Assembly (NCBI RefSeq): GCF_019649055.1
Contig: NW_026570251.1
Span: 124,001-188,000, forward strand
Length of the DNA: 64,000 nucleotides
DNA from: Paramacrobiotus metropolitanus
Lineage: Eukaryota; Tardigrada; Eutardigrada; Parachela; Macrobiotidae
Direction: 5' to 3'
The notes beneath the pieces were generated by a model that saw only the letters and a program-made list of their open reading frames with translations, ran no database searches and was not told the DNA's origin. Of this stretch, positions 45,101 to 56,153 are shown piece after piece. A program made the position numbers and the translations under genes. How positions within the stretch are numbered: position 1 is the first letter of the stretch; each line of letters starts with the position of its first letter.

Positions 45101-46584
45101 GCAGAATACTTTGACCGACCCACAGGGTAGAATTACCCAATGGTTTTAAACTTGTTGCACGTTGAATGTGTAGCTGGGGAAAAGGTGGGATGGAAATAAG
45201 AGTTATGAGCATATTAAGAGATAAGTGAATTATTACTCCACCTTTCTGCCGGAGTGGCGGCGGCATGCATTGGTCTCGCTGTCTCACAGTGGCGGCATGC
45301 GTTGGTCTCACGATGTGCCTGAAGCACACAATGGCGCCATTGTTATGTCAGTTGGCGCCGACAATGGTTCGGCATAAAAGTGGGTGAGCAGTCCACCTTT
45401 GTGCCTCGTTTCAGCAAGAAAGCGGATACAGCCCGACACAGATTTGTGGACGACTCATTTTACAATCAGCCGCACTACTACAGGAATGGGGATGCGCTTC
45501 TTGGAACGTACATCATCAACAACATCCACATACCTACCAGCTGGTTATGCGCGTCAAAACTATGAGTTCTCGACTTTTCGTACAAGCGTAACACGATCAG
45601 AATCACCATGCATTGTAAGAACTATCGGTAGAAACTAGTCACAACCTGGCAACCTGTAGAAACTAGTCACAACCTGGCAACCTGTAGAAACTAGTCACAA
45701 CCTGGCAACCTGTAGAAACTAGTCACAACCTGGCAACCTGTAGAAACTAGTCACAACCTGGCAACCTGTAGAAACTAGTCACAACCTGGCATGGCCAGCA
45801 CGGCTGCCCGTGGGGACATCTGAACGTGGTTGCCCCAGGGTGCAGCAGATGCGAATATTGCATAAATGATCACATTGAAAACTTCGAGGGAACCGCGGGC
45901 GTTAAAGTACGCCGCTGATGCGGGGTTTACACCGCTCAAATTTATTATTTACGTAATATAATTAAAAATACTGTAGAAGCCTGCATAAAAATTGTCCGAA
46001 ACAAAAATACGCGTACGATCCAAAATTTCAAATTTTTCCTCAACCGGCGCAATAAAACTCAAATTTATAGCAACTACCCTTTCGTCTTATGGATGTTACA
46101 GTATATAATTACGGAAACTTACCGATAGATCCAGTTTCATTCCCGTGGCCACATCCACGAGCTTCAGCAGAGGAACTTTAGCGTGAGTCACTACCTCGGT
46201 GAATCTCACTTCCGAATGTCGTCGCAGCGCCGCGAAGCAACCGCGTAACCATGCAGCAGGGCCGCTGTGACTGTCCACCACGACCACCACGTCAATATCG
46301 CTGGCAGGCAGCAGCAAGCCCGTGAGTGTGCTGCCAAAATACTCCACTCTCACGCCAGGAAACTCCGCCGTAATGATGCGGGTGATGCACTGGATAGCAG
46401 CTCGGCGATTGCTCATTTCTTTACCGTCCGCATGAATTTTGGCGTGGAAGGCTTCGATTTCCTCGTGCAGACCCTGCATCCCAGCACTGTATCTCCCCAG
46501 TCCTGCATTCGTCTGCATTTCTGTCTGTGGTTTTCGCTTGCAGTTGCTGTCGTTGGTTCCTGTTGTGCGCCGTGAAAGGAGCAA
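42133..46584 (-). CDS. TENT4/Trf4-type non-canonical poly(A) polymerase, exon disrupted
   Basis: Exon 46584-46123 carries the nucleotidyltransferase core: EYFGSTLTGLLLPASDIDVV (G-S and the D-x-D pair) and the third Asp in MKLDLS, then a GTAAGT donor. The second exon (42846-42133) joins in phase 0 after TTGTAG and has the central domain (NSNWIISAISRYPLLPKLVIVVKE) and the GVSSYTVNLMAISFFQ and YYGKDFDF segments that match Trf4/PAPD5. Family role: adding short A-tails in the nucleus for RNA surveillance or maturation. A 144-bp fold-back insertion (42590-42733) splits the exon and brings stops. Without it plus one GTAC, the frame would be continuous. The 3.3-kb intron holds a tandem repeat. Start at 46584 is not certain. 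Confidence 0.75.
42586..42733. mobile_element. Fold-back MITE inserted in the TENT4-like exon, GTAC duplication
   Basis: TGTAGCCGCCCGCACAAGTTG is present on both sides in inverted orientation (42590-42610 and 42709-42729), perfectly matched. GTAC flanks it at 42586-42589 and 42730-42733, as a 4-base target duplication. The insertion plus one duplication is 144 nt, a multiple of three. Confidence 0.85.
43037..43175. repeat. Palindrome and nested short inverted repeats in TENT4 intron
   Basis: TGCAGATTATAATCTGCA at 43037-43054 is a perfect palindrome. Near it GTCCGGCAG and CTGCCGGAC (about 43,120 and 43,151), and CCACTTTT and AAAAGTGG, can pair. Confidence 0.6.
45628..45791. repeat. 28-bp tandem repeat, 5.9 identical copies
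   Basis: The unit starts GTAGAAACTAGTCACAACCT and ends GGCAACCT. Copies begin at 45628, 45656, 45684, 45712, 45740 and 45768 (last one partial). All copies are identical, so the expansion is recent or actively homogenised. It lies inside the TENT4 intron. Confidence 0.95.
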
Positions 46585-47355
46585 TGCGATTCCGATGAGC
46601 CTGGTGTCGTTTCGCTAGCACTGGCTTTCCGAAATTTGAGAACGATGACTTCTCCTTGAAGAGTATTTACGAGCGACACACTGCCGAGTGCCGACAACAC
46701 TGTCCAGCTTCGGCGAACTACATGTATAGCAAACGCGGGTATTAAGAATAAAAGACAAAAAAGTTTTTTATCGTTAGTAAAATGCCAAAAATAAATTCGA
46801 AATTAGCAAGTGCTCTGCAGTCTGCAGCAGATCTTGGTGCACAGTCATCTCACGGTGTCACACCGGGGAGGTTGCCATTTGTTCGCCGGCCGGGGAGGTT
46901 GGAATTTGCCGTTTAACCGCAGTTCCAACCTTTGTTTGTAAAGTGTCCGCTTTGCGCAAAATGCAGTTGCAAATACGAAATTTTTGACAATGCGGATCCG
47001 TTTACCGGCTTGGCTGCTCAATAAACAATCGTATATCACATGTGTGCATTTAATAGAGAAAATTGGTTTAACACTCGCTTTACAGTTGGTAACACTTACA
47101 AAAGAAGGAAAAAAGAGGTTTTTTTCTGTTTCTCATTAATACTGTGTGTATTGTAATTTTTGGACACACAGTATAGAGTTTATTACCCTGTAGTAATAAA
47201 CTGCGCAGAAATTGCCAGTACAAGTTAAGACAAGGAAGCTTTTTTTTACTCTATATGCGCTAGAGGGAGACTTTCAGCACGGGATGTTTTGTTGCCCTTG
47301 AAAAGTGAGTGTAGTATTTTTTTATTACGTATATATATCAGCGAGTGTTCAATTT
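46585..47355. other. Spacer between TENT4-like gene and receptor gene
   Basis: No recognised gene. It includes the probable 5' region of the TENT4-like gene and the 3' flank of the receptor gene. Confidence 0.5.
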
Positions 47356-49053
47356 TTACGGCTGCTTTTTGCGGAAACTGCGCAGCTCTGTTAACGCTAG
47401 AACAAAAAGCAGCGGATCCACCGCCGCTTGCGCGGTGTACACCATTGTGACAATGTTAAAAATATTCACGTCGTATGCCCCGCCAAGACTAATAAAGCAG
47501 GTATATACTAAGCACGGCGTCAATAAAAAGAACACCGAGCCTGTTGATAGAGTTAACACCCAGAAGGCACTGGCGTTCTGGCGTTTCCTGTGACTGAGGC
47601 GCGGCTGCTTTCCCGTTGCTCTTTGCCCGAGCGATAAACTACCATCTTCTCTGCTATGCGATGCTTCGTCACCTAAAAAAGCATGAACTTGAAATGACAA
47701 TTTCAAGATTCTGTCTTACAGTTTACCGGTTGCTGCTGGACGGAAGCGTTGCCACAACGTCGACCAGCGCGGAACGGAAATCGCCGGCATCTGTGACGCA
47801 CCGGGACGAATGCGCTGGCGTCGATGGTGTTTGACAAGAATGAAGGGATACGCGGTGACAATAAGCAGATTCAATAGCGTTAAGATCATTTCCGAGACAG
47901 CATTCCAAGCAATCAGTTTGTCACAAGAGATTACGTTGATTATACAGCCATATTCTTCTAATGGCAAAGCGTTGAACTTGTTGATAATTACTCCCGGCAG
48001 CATAAGGACATGGATGGCTATCCACATTGACAGGCAAATAAGGGCGGCAACTTTTCTGCAATAAGCCAGTTTCTTAGGTTTCTGAAATATTCTATGTTTC
48101 TTAGAATTCTTAGGTTTTTCAGGTTTCTTAGGTTATTTAAATTTGTTAAAAAAGTAATACTGGCACAAATCACTACGAAAAACACCTAGGAAAAATTGTT
48201 AAAATAATGAACGTATTTACAGATAAGGTGCGTTTTTCCTTCGTCACGCATGCACAATGAAATTTCTGTTTTACATATGAATGATGTTATTGATTTTGTA
48301 AATCAATACGCTTTCTGCTTCATATTGATTTTTGGATTATGTTTTTGAAGCTGCGTCACCGCGCCTAAACTTCTCGTTATTATGGTAGCTGCTGCTTAAA
48401 ATTCCCTTCCTGTACTGCTATAAAATTTTTCGCTTGTATTGCTTGAAAAATTTCTTTTAATTTTTTCTTTACATTTTCTTGTTCAAACTCATTTTGTATA
48501 TTTCATACAGCGTTTTCCTGCATGGAATAAAATTTTTTTGACCTGAATTTCCGACAAATCAGATCTGGAGCCAATTAAAATTTTTACTGCATTGTTTCGT
48601 GGTATAGTTGCTTGTGCACTTCCGCGCGATGGCCTACCTGGTGTGCAGCCGTTTATAAGAGATGGGAAACATAACCGCCCAAATCCGATTGGTCGTAATC
48701 AGAAGGTGGCACAGCAGCGAAACCGATCCCAAGACATAGGAAAAGTATAAGTACACATCGCAAAAGTCCATACTGAACCACCACACTTGATAGCCACCGA
48801 CCAGCAGCGCCAACGGACCATTAATTATCAACACCACCAGATTTGTTGCCAGCAAATTAAGAATGTAAATGTAGAACGGATTGTGCAACAATTCACGTTT
48901 ATGCAAAAGGATGGCCAGGACTGCGGTGTTGAAAATAACGGCGAGGAGGCAGACCACCAACCCTCCAATCGTGTAATACGTCCAGACGAAGCTCGACACG
49001 CTCGCCATTGATCCGTTGATACTTGATATATTGACCAATTCGCTGGCGTTCAT
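47356..49053 (-). CDS. Rhodopsin-like G-protein-coupled receptor, 3 exons, intact
   Basis: Exons 49053-48638, 48055-47727 and 47672-47356 join in phase (CACACCAG|GTAGGC to TTATTGCAG|A; ACCG|GTAAAC to TTTTTTAG|GT) to 353 residues. The start MNASELVNISS has N-glycosylation sites. TM1 holds GLVVCLLAVIFNTAVLAILL, TM2 NLLATNLVVLIINGPLALLV, and TM3 ends TTNRIWAVMFP. TM4 and TM5 are in exon 2, TM6 and TM7 in exon 3, with DPLLFVLAL at the NPxxY position. The DRY position is TNR, which is unusual. A frame extending upstream of 49053 is open but has no receptor features, so the Met before the glycosylated N-terminus is preferred. Ligand unknown. Confidence 0.85.
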
Positions 49054-50898
49054 ATTTTGCAGCCAAAAATGGATTAGTGTTAAGAAATTACTGTGACAAA
49101 ACGCGCTAACAGGAAGTTGCGGGGAATGAGCGGCAAATAAAACACCGGTGGGAAGAAAGGTGCACTTTTGTGATCGCTTACCGAGAAAGTGCAACCGGTA
49201 TCTGTACATGTAGTTCACCACCGAATCTTGCGTGACATGCGCTCCTTTTGCAAGACAGGAAAGAACGAGTACGGGTATGTTCTCTTGGGACCGTGTGCAT
49301 CTGGTATATCCCTTTACATTTCCCAGAGGTTTAATAATTGTACTCAACACCATAATTGTCACAAATGTCAAGCCGATTGCTCTCTTCATGTAGTCAGATT
49401 CGGCGGAACAACGATACCAACGCATTATGCAACCAATCAACAAACCCACAACGTCGAACGAGTATGCCTGAGCGTTGCCGTCTCACCTCCTATTTTTTTG
49501 TCTCTTTCAAGAAGTCATAACCTACCTGCAATGCGTTTGATATTCTCATATTCAATGGAACCAGTGACATGGGAGACATAATTGTGTTCCTGTGACTCTC
49601 AGACACCAGTATATACGTATCTCGTTTCTTGTAGCGTTGTATATTTATCCAGTATCCTTATAAATATACGGCAAAATAGCGCCGACAGCCGGGAGGCGTG
49701 GGTAAGAGCTTTGTCGCATGCATGAGAATGAACAAGGCGATGGGAGAAGGATGGCATATGACATAATCGCTGGGTGACCGATCGTTAGGTAAATTTACAG
49801 CAATAAGTTTGGGATTAAACCGTGGCATAGCACAATATCCTGGCGCCGATAATTGCAGTTCTTATACTGACCGCACGCTGAACCAACAATTGTCACACAG
49901 CCAAAAGTCCCCATGCGCCATGGTATCGCTTTGTGGTGCGATGCAGTTTCGACAAAATAATTTTTCACCTATGATGCATTGTAAATTACAACCACAAATA
50001 TTGAAAAATAAAACAGAAAACGTTTGATTGCCATGATAACACGCTGCACTAAAAAGCAAGGAAAACTGATTGTTGATTTTTCAGAGACACGCCGCAGTGA
50101 ATGAAGCAAAATGCGTAATAAAGGTGACCGGTTGTTGAGAAGAGCTGAAGAATTCGAACGGCGAGTTTATTAACTCTTGAACCATGTTTGGCGCACGGTA
50201 CCTACGAACGTTTTGCTAGCAGAGTCTAATGAAGCAGACCACTCATTCGAACCGGAAATGGCGCTATAAATCAACGAACTCACGAGAATGGTTACTATAC
50301 AGATAATCAGCCCTTTCACAAACGACCGTAACAAAGAGCTAGCAGAAGATTCGTGCGATTTGCGATCTGTGCACTCATAATTATAGTTACTCAGCATTTA
50401 TTCTTCAGACATTGCAAACAGTGGGCTAGCGATTTTTTGCAATTTAATAAGACCCGTTGCGGCTGGAGCAGTATCATAATTTTAATCTTTAACATTGGAA
50501 CACAGCAACGTTTCTTTTAGGTTATGACATAGTGACGTTGTGCTTATAATTAGTGCGAAGGTGCTGTTCTGACTTCTGTTAACTTTAATCGCCGCTGTCC
50601 GCTGAGTTTATTATGATCCGCTGAGTTTATCCTGATTTGCTGTCCGCTGAGTTTATCATGATCTTATCTTACGGCGCATACTAGCGGTGGAAACTTTATC
50701 TGTGTTGCGAATACAAAGGAAAATTATGCGTGGCTGAAAAGAGATTACACACAATAGGTCAACATAACAATAAAGATTGTTGACTGCTGATACCATTTCA
50801 AACTTCTACACTTGCGATGGCTGTACTGTCTATATAATTCGGCATCAGACTTCTACACAGTGTATGCAGGGAAATAATTTCTGCAGGCAATTCGAACA
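49054..50898. other. Spacer with two small unassigned minus-strand frames
   Basis: 50397-50170 encodes 75 residues with one membrane segment (GLIICIVTILVSSLIYSAI). 50059-49862 encodes 65 residues with CxxC-like pairs. They could be exons of one small gene, but no splice join is convincing. Repeats of TCCGCTGAGTTTAT occur at about 50,598-50,660. Confidence 0.35.
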
Positions 50899-51675
50899 AT
50901 GCATCTATATAAAGGTAAAAACCGTTCGGTGTACGCATTTAACGCGGTGGATGTGGAAATTAACGGACAGTTACAACATGGTTTTGTTGTCGACGTAACT
51001 GACGGCGAACAGAATCCCCAGCGTCTCGTGAACGACTTCGAATGCGCCGGACAGGACCCAGTCCTGGTGGAATACGGAAAAGTCTACGATTGCTCTGAAC
51101 ACGTGCAGGAAAATTACCCGGGGAAATGGTGGTCCAACGAACCGGCATACCCACCGGAAGTGGAGGTTCTGCTGCGCGATCATCCCGATCATCCCTGGAA
51201 ATGGTATCCTGGAAAAATCCTGCCGTGTCCCCCCATATCAAGAAACGTGCAAGTGGTGGTAGAGGCAGAAGTGTCAGGGTACCGGATCCGCGAAATGTTG
51301 CCGTATACACAGATTCGGATGCTGTCCACGGCGGAAGAGCGCCAGCGTAGACAGCTAGCTTCCGGTCACTTTTATATCGATACCTCCGCTGAGCAAAGAT
51401 ACTTAACCACGATTGCCCGGGAGGAATCAGCTGGCTTACGGTCTGTTTTGGGGGGCCCAAGTTCGCGAAAGCGACGTCGCCTGGTCTCCGAATTATGGCA
51501 GCGGGTACAACGCCGTACGGTGGCGAATGCCATGGAAGTGGTGAGTGGTGTCAACACTTTTGTGGACTTTAGCCAGTTTAGCTGGCGTACTGCCAAAACT
51601 GTGTTTAAATGCATGGGGACTTACGCTGTGGCGCATCCCCAACCATTCTTTGTAATGTCGTACGAAATTACGTAG
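50899..51675 (+). CDS. Family copy 1: Tudor/Agenet-like N-terminal protein without F-box
   Basis: 258 residues. Residues 1-165 belong to a local family also at 57.6-58.0, 59.0 and 62.9 kb: start MHLY, NAVDVEINGQLQHG, a strand-rich region ending in VEYGKVYDC, then PWKWYPGKIL and REMLPYTQIR. The second half, with WKWYPxKxL followed by valine-rich strands, resembles Agenet/Tudor-like folds; that is inference from pattern. After about 165 this copy differs: a basic stretch (SSRKRRRL) and a unique tail, with no F-box. No introns seen. Confidence 0.6.
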   Translation: MHLYKGKNRSVYAFNAVDVEINGQLQHGFVVDVTDGEQNPQRLVNDFECAGQDPVLVEYGKVYDCSEHVQENYPGKWWSNEPAYPPEVEVLLRDHPDHPWKWYPGKILPCPPISRNVQVVVEAEVSGYRIREMLPYTQIRMLSTAEERQRRQLASGHFYIDTSAEQRYLTTIAREESAGLRSVLGGPSSRKRRRLVSELWQRVQRRTVANAMEVVSGVNTFVDFSQFSWRTAKTVFKCMGTYAVAHPQPFFVMSYEIT

Positions 51676-52345
51676 CCAAATGGCTTGCGAAGTTGTTAAT
51701 ATTAACGTTAGAACCGTCAGGGTGGAAGAATTCCGGTTGGGAAGTCTTGGGGGAAGTAGAATCCCAAATGATTGGAACGCAGACCACAGCAAGTCTCATT
51801 CTTGACTGCTCTTCCAATTTTGCACCAAATGCATCAAAATAATAACGAGATCAGTTTTACATCATCGTGTAGACGAATACTACTTGGAAATCGTAAAACG
51901 GATTGTGAAGATTTGACATGCTTTTGGTTTGCATGTTGAAAATGGCAGAATTTAATTCGGTGACATATCTCATAAATGGCATAACTCTAATGATCTGAAC
52001 TATATATTATGCGTACGTACATGCAAATTTCAAAAGAGTGGTGCCGCGACGAAGCTTTGGATTCATTTTGTTGCCCTTGACTCTTCTCGCATTTTGTTTG
52101 AGCTGCCATTACCCAACTGAATGCCGATTAGTAGCCCCACTGGCTCCCACAAATGCTGTTCTACGATCTACAAGTCTGCTCCTTCGAAATCTTAATACGA
52201 GTAGTCTGGTGTTCGTTGTGTGATTCTGGGAAGATATTTCATAACGATGCTGTTTCGCGCACTCAAAAGACTGTTTGGGATTGCGCGAAAGCGTTAGCTC
52301 CCGTTTGTGTAAATTATACTGTGGTGCTTGTACAGCTGATGCGTT
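51676..52345. other. Gap between family copy 1 and the F-box gene
   Basis: No coding frame with family resemblance. Probably the promoter region of the F-box gene. Confidence 0.4.
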
Positions 52346-53528
52346 TTGTATGGGCAGATCCATCATACTGGTGGAAACGAGATTCCGGGGCAAAACACAC
52401 CGGGCACCGTGGATTGCAAGAAGAACGAGGGTATCGCAATGGACGGTTTAATATTGCCATGGGAGCTCTTGGTGGAAATCTTTCTATCACTGAAAACCCA
52501 CCAACGACAGCGCTGCCGCCGTGTTTGCGCCCTGTGGGAAGAGGTCATCACTTCCCAGCAAATGTGCGCTGATATTCGTGTCAACTTGGTGCAGGGGACT
52601 TTTTCACCCCGCACAGAATGGATGTGGCAGCCTGACTACGCGGTGTACAGCAGCATTTTCAAGCACCTCAGCCCGGCAACACGCACCATTAGTTTGAGAG
52701 ACGGTTGTTTTGACTACGACGACAGTGACGGACGGGTTGAGCACCCGGAACGCTACACAACTTCTGGTTCGGCATTAGTAAACTATATCACAAGAGTTCT
52801 GACGGATTCCGATGTACGCATCCAGCGGCTCATTTTATGGCGACGTTGGTGGTCCACCGTATTATGCGACGGTACTCTGGATGACTACTTTCTCGACATT
52901 ATCGAAATAGATGCTGGGTTGGCGTCTTGTTGTGACCGCGTCATTTGGTATGACTATTTTCTTCGTTTCATCATTGAATGTAAAGATGAACCCTGTCCAC
53001 GCGTTGCGTTCCGCTTTCCGTTTGCGGTATTCCATCTGGCGTCTCTAGATGCTGCGCAAGTCTGGAATATATTTGAGGACAACCTGTATTCTAAGGAACC
53101 ACTGAATTTAGAGCTCATTGCGCATTGGACAGCGGAACGTATTAAACCGAACTCTGGGCACAAATGCCGCTTTCTTATAATGGTTCGTACAATGTACAGC
53201 GATAACGGGTAAACGGCAAATAAATTAAACATTTCTCATACCGTTTCTGGAATTGGTTGTTTAGATTTTGGACAACTATCAGAGCTGCGATCCGCGTCCT
53301 TCGACGCATTACAGAAGGCACAAGTGGACAACGGACAACCTGCAGAGTTTAGAAGTCAGCAAATTGAACAAAATCAGTCTCCATGCGTTGTCCTCTTGCA
53401 TGTACGAGGAGTGTGAATCGACTTCAAACAACAGTGATCATGAATATGAGTTTGTCCTTAAATACAAGCTCATCCGGAAAGAGAAGCGCGCGTGTCAGCC
53501 GAAAGAATCAGAAGAATCTTCTGATTGA
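52346..53528 (+). CDS. F-box-type protein of the local family, two exons
   Basis: Exon 1 52346-53182 and exon 2 53283-53528. A second in-frame ATG at 52439 (MDGLILPWELLVEIF) starts exactly at the F-box and may be the real start. The F-box (LPWELLVEIFLSL, then RCRRVCALWEEVI) is followed by a strand/helix region shared with the copies at 56-57 and 60 kb (FKHLSPATRTI, VFHLASLDAAQVWNIF). The short last exon (SCDPRPSTHY, then LNKISLHALSSC) is shared too, each time after a CAG acceptor. F-box proteins select substrates for SCF ubiquitin ligases (family knowledge). The donor choice (ATG|GTTCGT) rests on alignment with copy 3. Confidence 0.65.
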
Positions 53529-53624
53529 AATGAGCCCCCGAGGGTAACCGCACCGTCAGTGAGTAAACGATCAGCCATTACTTACAAATTACCACTCAGC
53601 AACTTGTCGGGCAGCAAAACGGAG

Positions 53625-53770
53625 GTCAGAGAATTGACTTGCTACCATCTACTCTAACATGTGCAGATACAGTACTTACCTCCTGCAACTGTATGTTGTC
53701 AGAGAATTGACTTGCTACCATCTACTCTAACATGTGCAGATACAGTACTTACCTCCTGCAACTGTATGTT
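53625..53770. repeat. Tandem duplication, 2 x 73 bp
   Basis: The unit starting GTCAGAGAATTGACTTGCTA is present twice without mismatch (53625-53697 and 53698-53770). Recent, or an assembly artefact. Confidence 0.95.
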
Positions 53771-54397
53771 CGATTCATAGATAACAATCCAGAACTTGGA
53801 AAACTGACCGATTAGCATACGGAAAGAAAAAATTATTATAGTTTTTTGTCGCTGTTATTGCAAACTGATGATCAGTCTGTCATGATTAGAAATCGTTTCT
53901 ACGTGTGATGGACTTATTGGACGCCATTATCGCCATATATAACGTTTTGCTTCGTCTGCGGGAAGCAAAGCCTTTCTTTCACACGGGACAGCGCGCTTGT
54001 GTAACACGAAGCTGCGCTAATCCAGTGCTATCTTACAATGTATAGCAATGCCCCAAAAGAGTTTAGCCGTAAATGCAGCGTTGTTGATAAGAGATAAGTA
54101 ACACGTAGTATGTAGCGCCGTAATTGTTTTTGTAGATTGTACGATTGTACATGTCATTTAAGCTCAGGCGATGGCAACGTGCAGGTATTTTGACATTTTA
54201 CGTGCAATTAAGGAAGGGTGTACTCACTGTACTCCCTCAAAAGCGCTGGAAAGGTATTTGTACAGGAAAGCAATAAAGGAAAGAAATGCTATCAGAAAAG
54301 ATATTCCATAGATAGTTGCTAATTGCTTATAATATAAAAACCGGGCTTATATAAAAACTTATATAAAAACTTATATTTCTTACATAAAAACCTTATA
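53771..54397. other. Spacer
   Basis: No recognised gene. A TTATATAAAAAC-type short repeat lies at about 54,345-54,395 just before the MITE. Confidence 0.5.
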
Positions 54398-54573
54398 CAG
54401 TGGAACCTCCGAGTTTGAACACCTCTAAGCGATGAACACCTCTGAACCTTGAACAGATTTTTTCGTACCGTCGTAACGTATAACACTGGCGGTAACCTTT
54501 GAGCCGTGAACACCTCTGAACACTGAACAAAAAATTACGTACCGAGGGTGTTCAAGATCGGGAGGTTCCACTG
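54398..54573. mobile_element. pogo/Tigger-like MITE, 176 bp, TA target duplication
   Basis: Terminal repeats CAGTGGAACCTCC and GGAGGTTCCACTG, flanked by TA on both sides (54396-54397 and 54574-54575). The inner part repeats GAACACCTCTGAAC. TIR sequence and TA duplication fit the Tc1/mariner superfamily, pogo branch. A remnant lies at 5845-5910. Confidence 0.85.
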
Positions 54574-56153
54574 TAGTGTAAAACCTGGCACTGGCAAGTG
54601 CCTACGGCGTTGCCACTGGCATGGCAAGGGATAAAACCTGGTACTTCATCCCTCTGGCGCGCAATAAAATATGACATAATTATGCCAAAAAACTAGAATT
54701 ATCTATGAAATAATAACTTTCAATACGATGCTTTAGCTTTGGTTTCTCGTAGATAGCTTTACCTAATGGATTATAACAACACAACAATTTGCTAATAGAA
54801 GAGTATCAATAGAGGGCAATTTTTTTACATGTCACAAAAAAGATGACAATGCAGTACGCACTGCGACAGTAATTCATTTCCAACAGAAAAGAATCTGAAA
54901 ACTGCTAAAATAAAGACAAATGAATAAAATGCAATTTTTATGCTAAAGATCAAAACGTTTTGTACCATACGTCGTACGGTCATGCTCGTCCCAGCGAATA
55001 CATACCTAGACGAATTATTAAAACCAAATTTTAGAGACATTTCCGGCTCTGGTGCTGATAATGCACCTGGTCAAGTCGCTATCTAACGACCGGCAAAATA
55101 ATGATGTCTGTGGGGTTGAATTCCTGTAGATCATTTTCGACGCACGCGCTAGTAAATTAATTAAAAATATGCGTTGCTACCTGTCTGTTTATTCGGCGTA
55201 CGTAACTACGTTTCACATAATTGGGTGAGTTTATCACTTAATATTATTGGTACTTATCAATATCTATATTCTATACTTATACTTAATCGATGTTGTATAT
55301 TAGCTTCGAACGCTTGCCCAGCGGTCATCCAAAATGCCCAATACCGGTATACGCCCAAGCATGTGCACTTGCTGCTTGTCATAAAGATTATGAAATGAAT
55401 ATACAAACGTTATTTTAGTAGCTGTTGTAATATTATGACATTGTAACGGCATTACAGGTAACCGTAAAGCGATGGACTGGCATAGGCACTTGCTAGCCAT
55501 CGTACGACAGTTTTATAAGGTTCGGTAAATGTTACGTCTTGAAACGAAAGTTCGAAGATTAAAAGGAAGGATGATGGATTTCGCCAATGGCTGGATGCGC
55601 TTGTGGCTCAGTATGACAAAACCATGCTGCAAAAAATAGCAAGAAAGATCTCCCGAGCCAATCCATTTACCTATTCGTCCAAATGGCATTACACAGATGA
55701 CTTTCTCTTTTTTGTATCTTCCGTCTGAAAGACATTTAGCTCCTATTAACCATGCCGTTACAAACGTGCTTGAATAAAAATGAAAAACAGATAATAAAAC
55801 TTAGCTATAATGAGACAGAGAAAAACTGCGGTGAAAACTACTGACGCCTTTTGGCTATTTTTCTCGTGGTATACAGAGTTCACCGGACTGTTTTCGGAAG
55901 TTTTCTCAATTTTGTGTGAAACCTTTCATGAACTATAACATTTGTTCCAATGCGACATTAAGAATTCTGACATTAAGAGTGACTTCTAGTCTGGATTTTC
56001 ACACGAATAACGTGTTTGAACCGCATTGCACGAAATACGCTATGTCTCATTTTTCCTGCATACGCGTACAGTACGTACGTAAGTAACATAAGTAAACCGA
56101 AAGTCCATTCACAACCAAGTCTTCCACGCTTTATGGCCTAGCTTCGAATTCTT
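54574..56153. other. Spacer
   Basis: AT-rich; several short frames but none with recognisable features. Confidence 0.5.

Noticed and set aside
49862-50397. Two small frames (membrane segment; Cys pairs) as one gene
   Set aside because: Cannot be joined convincingly; lengths are near chance expectation.
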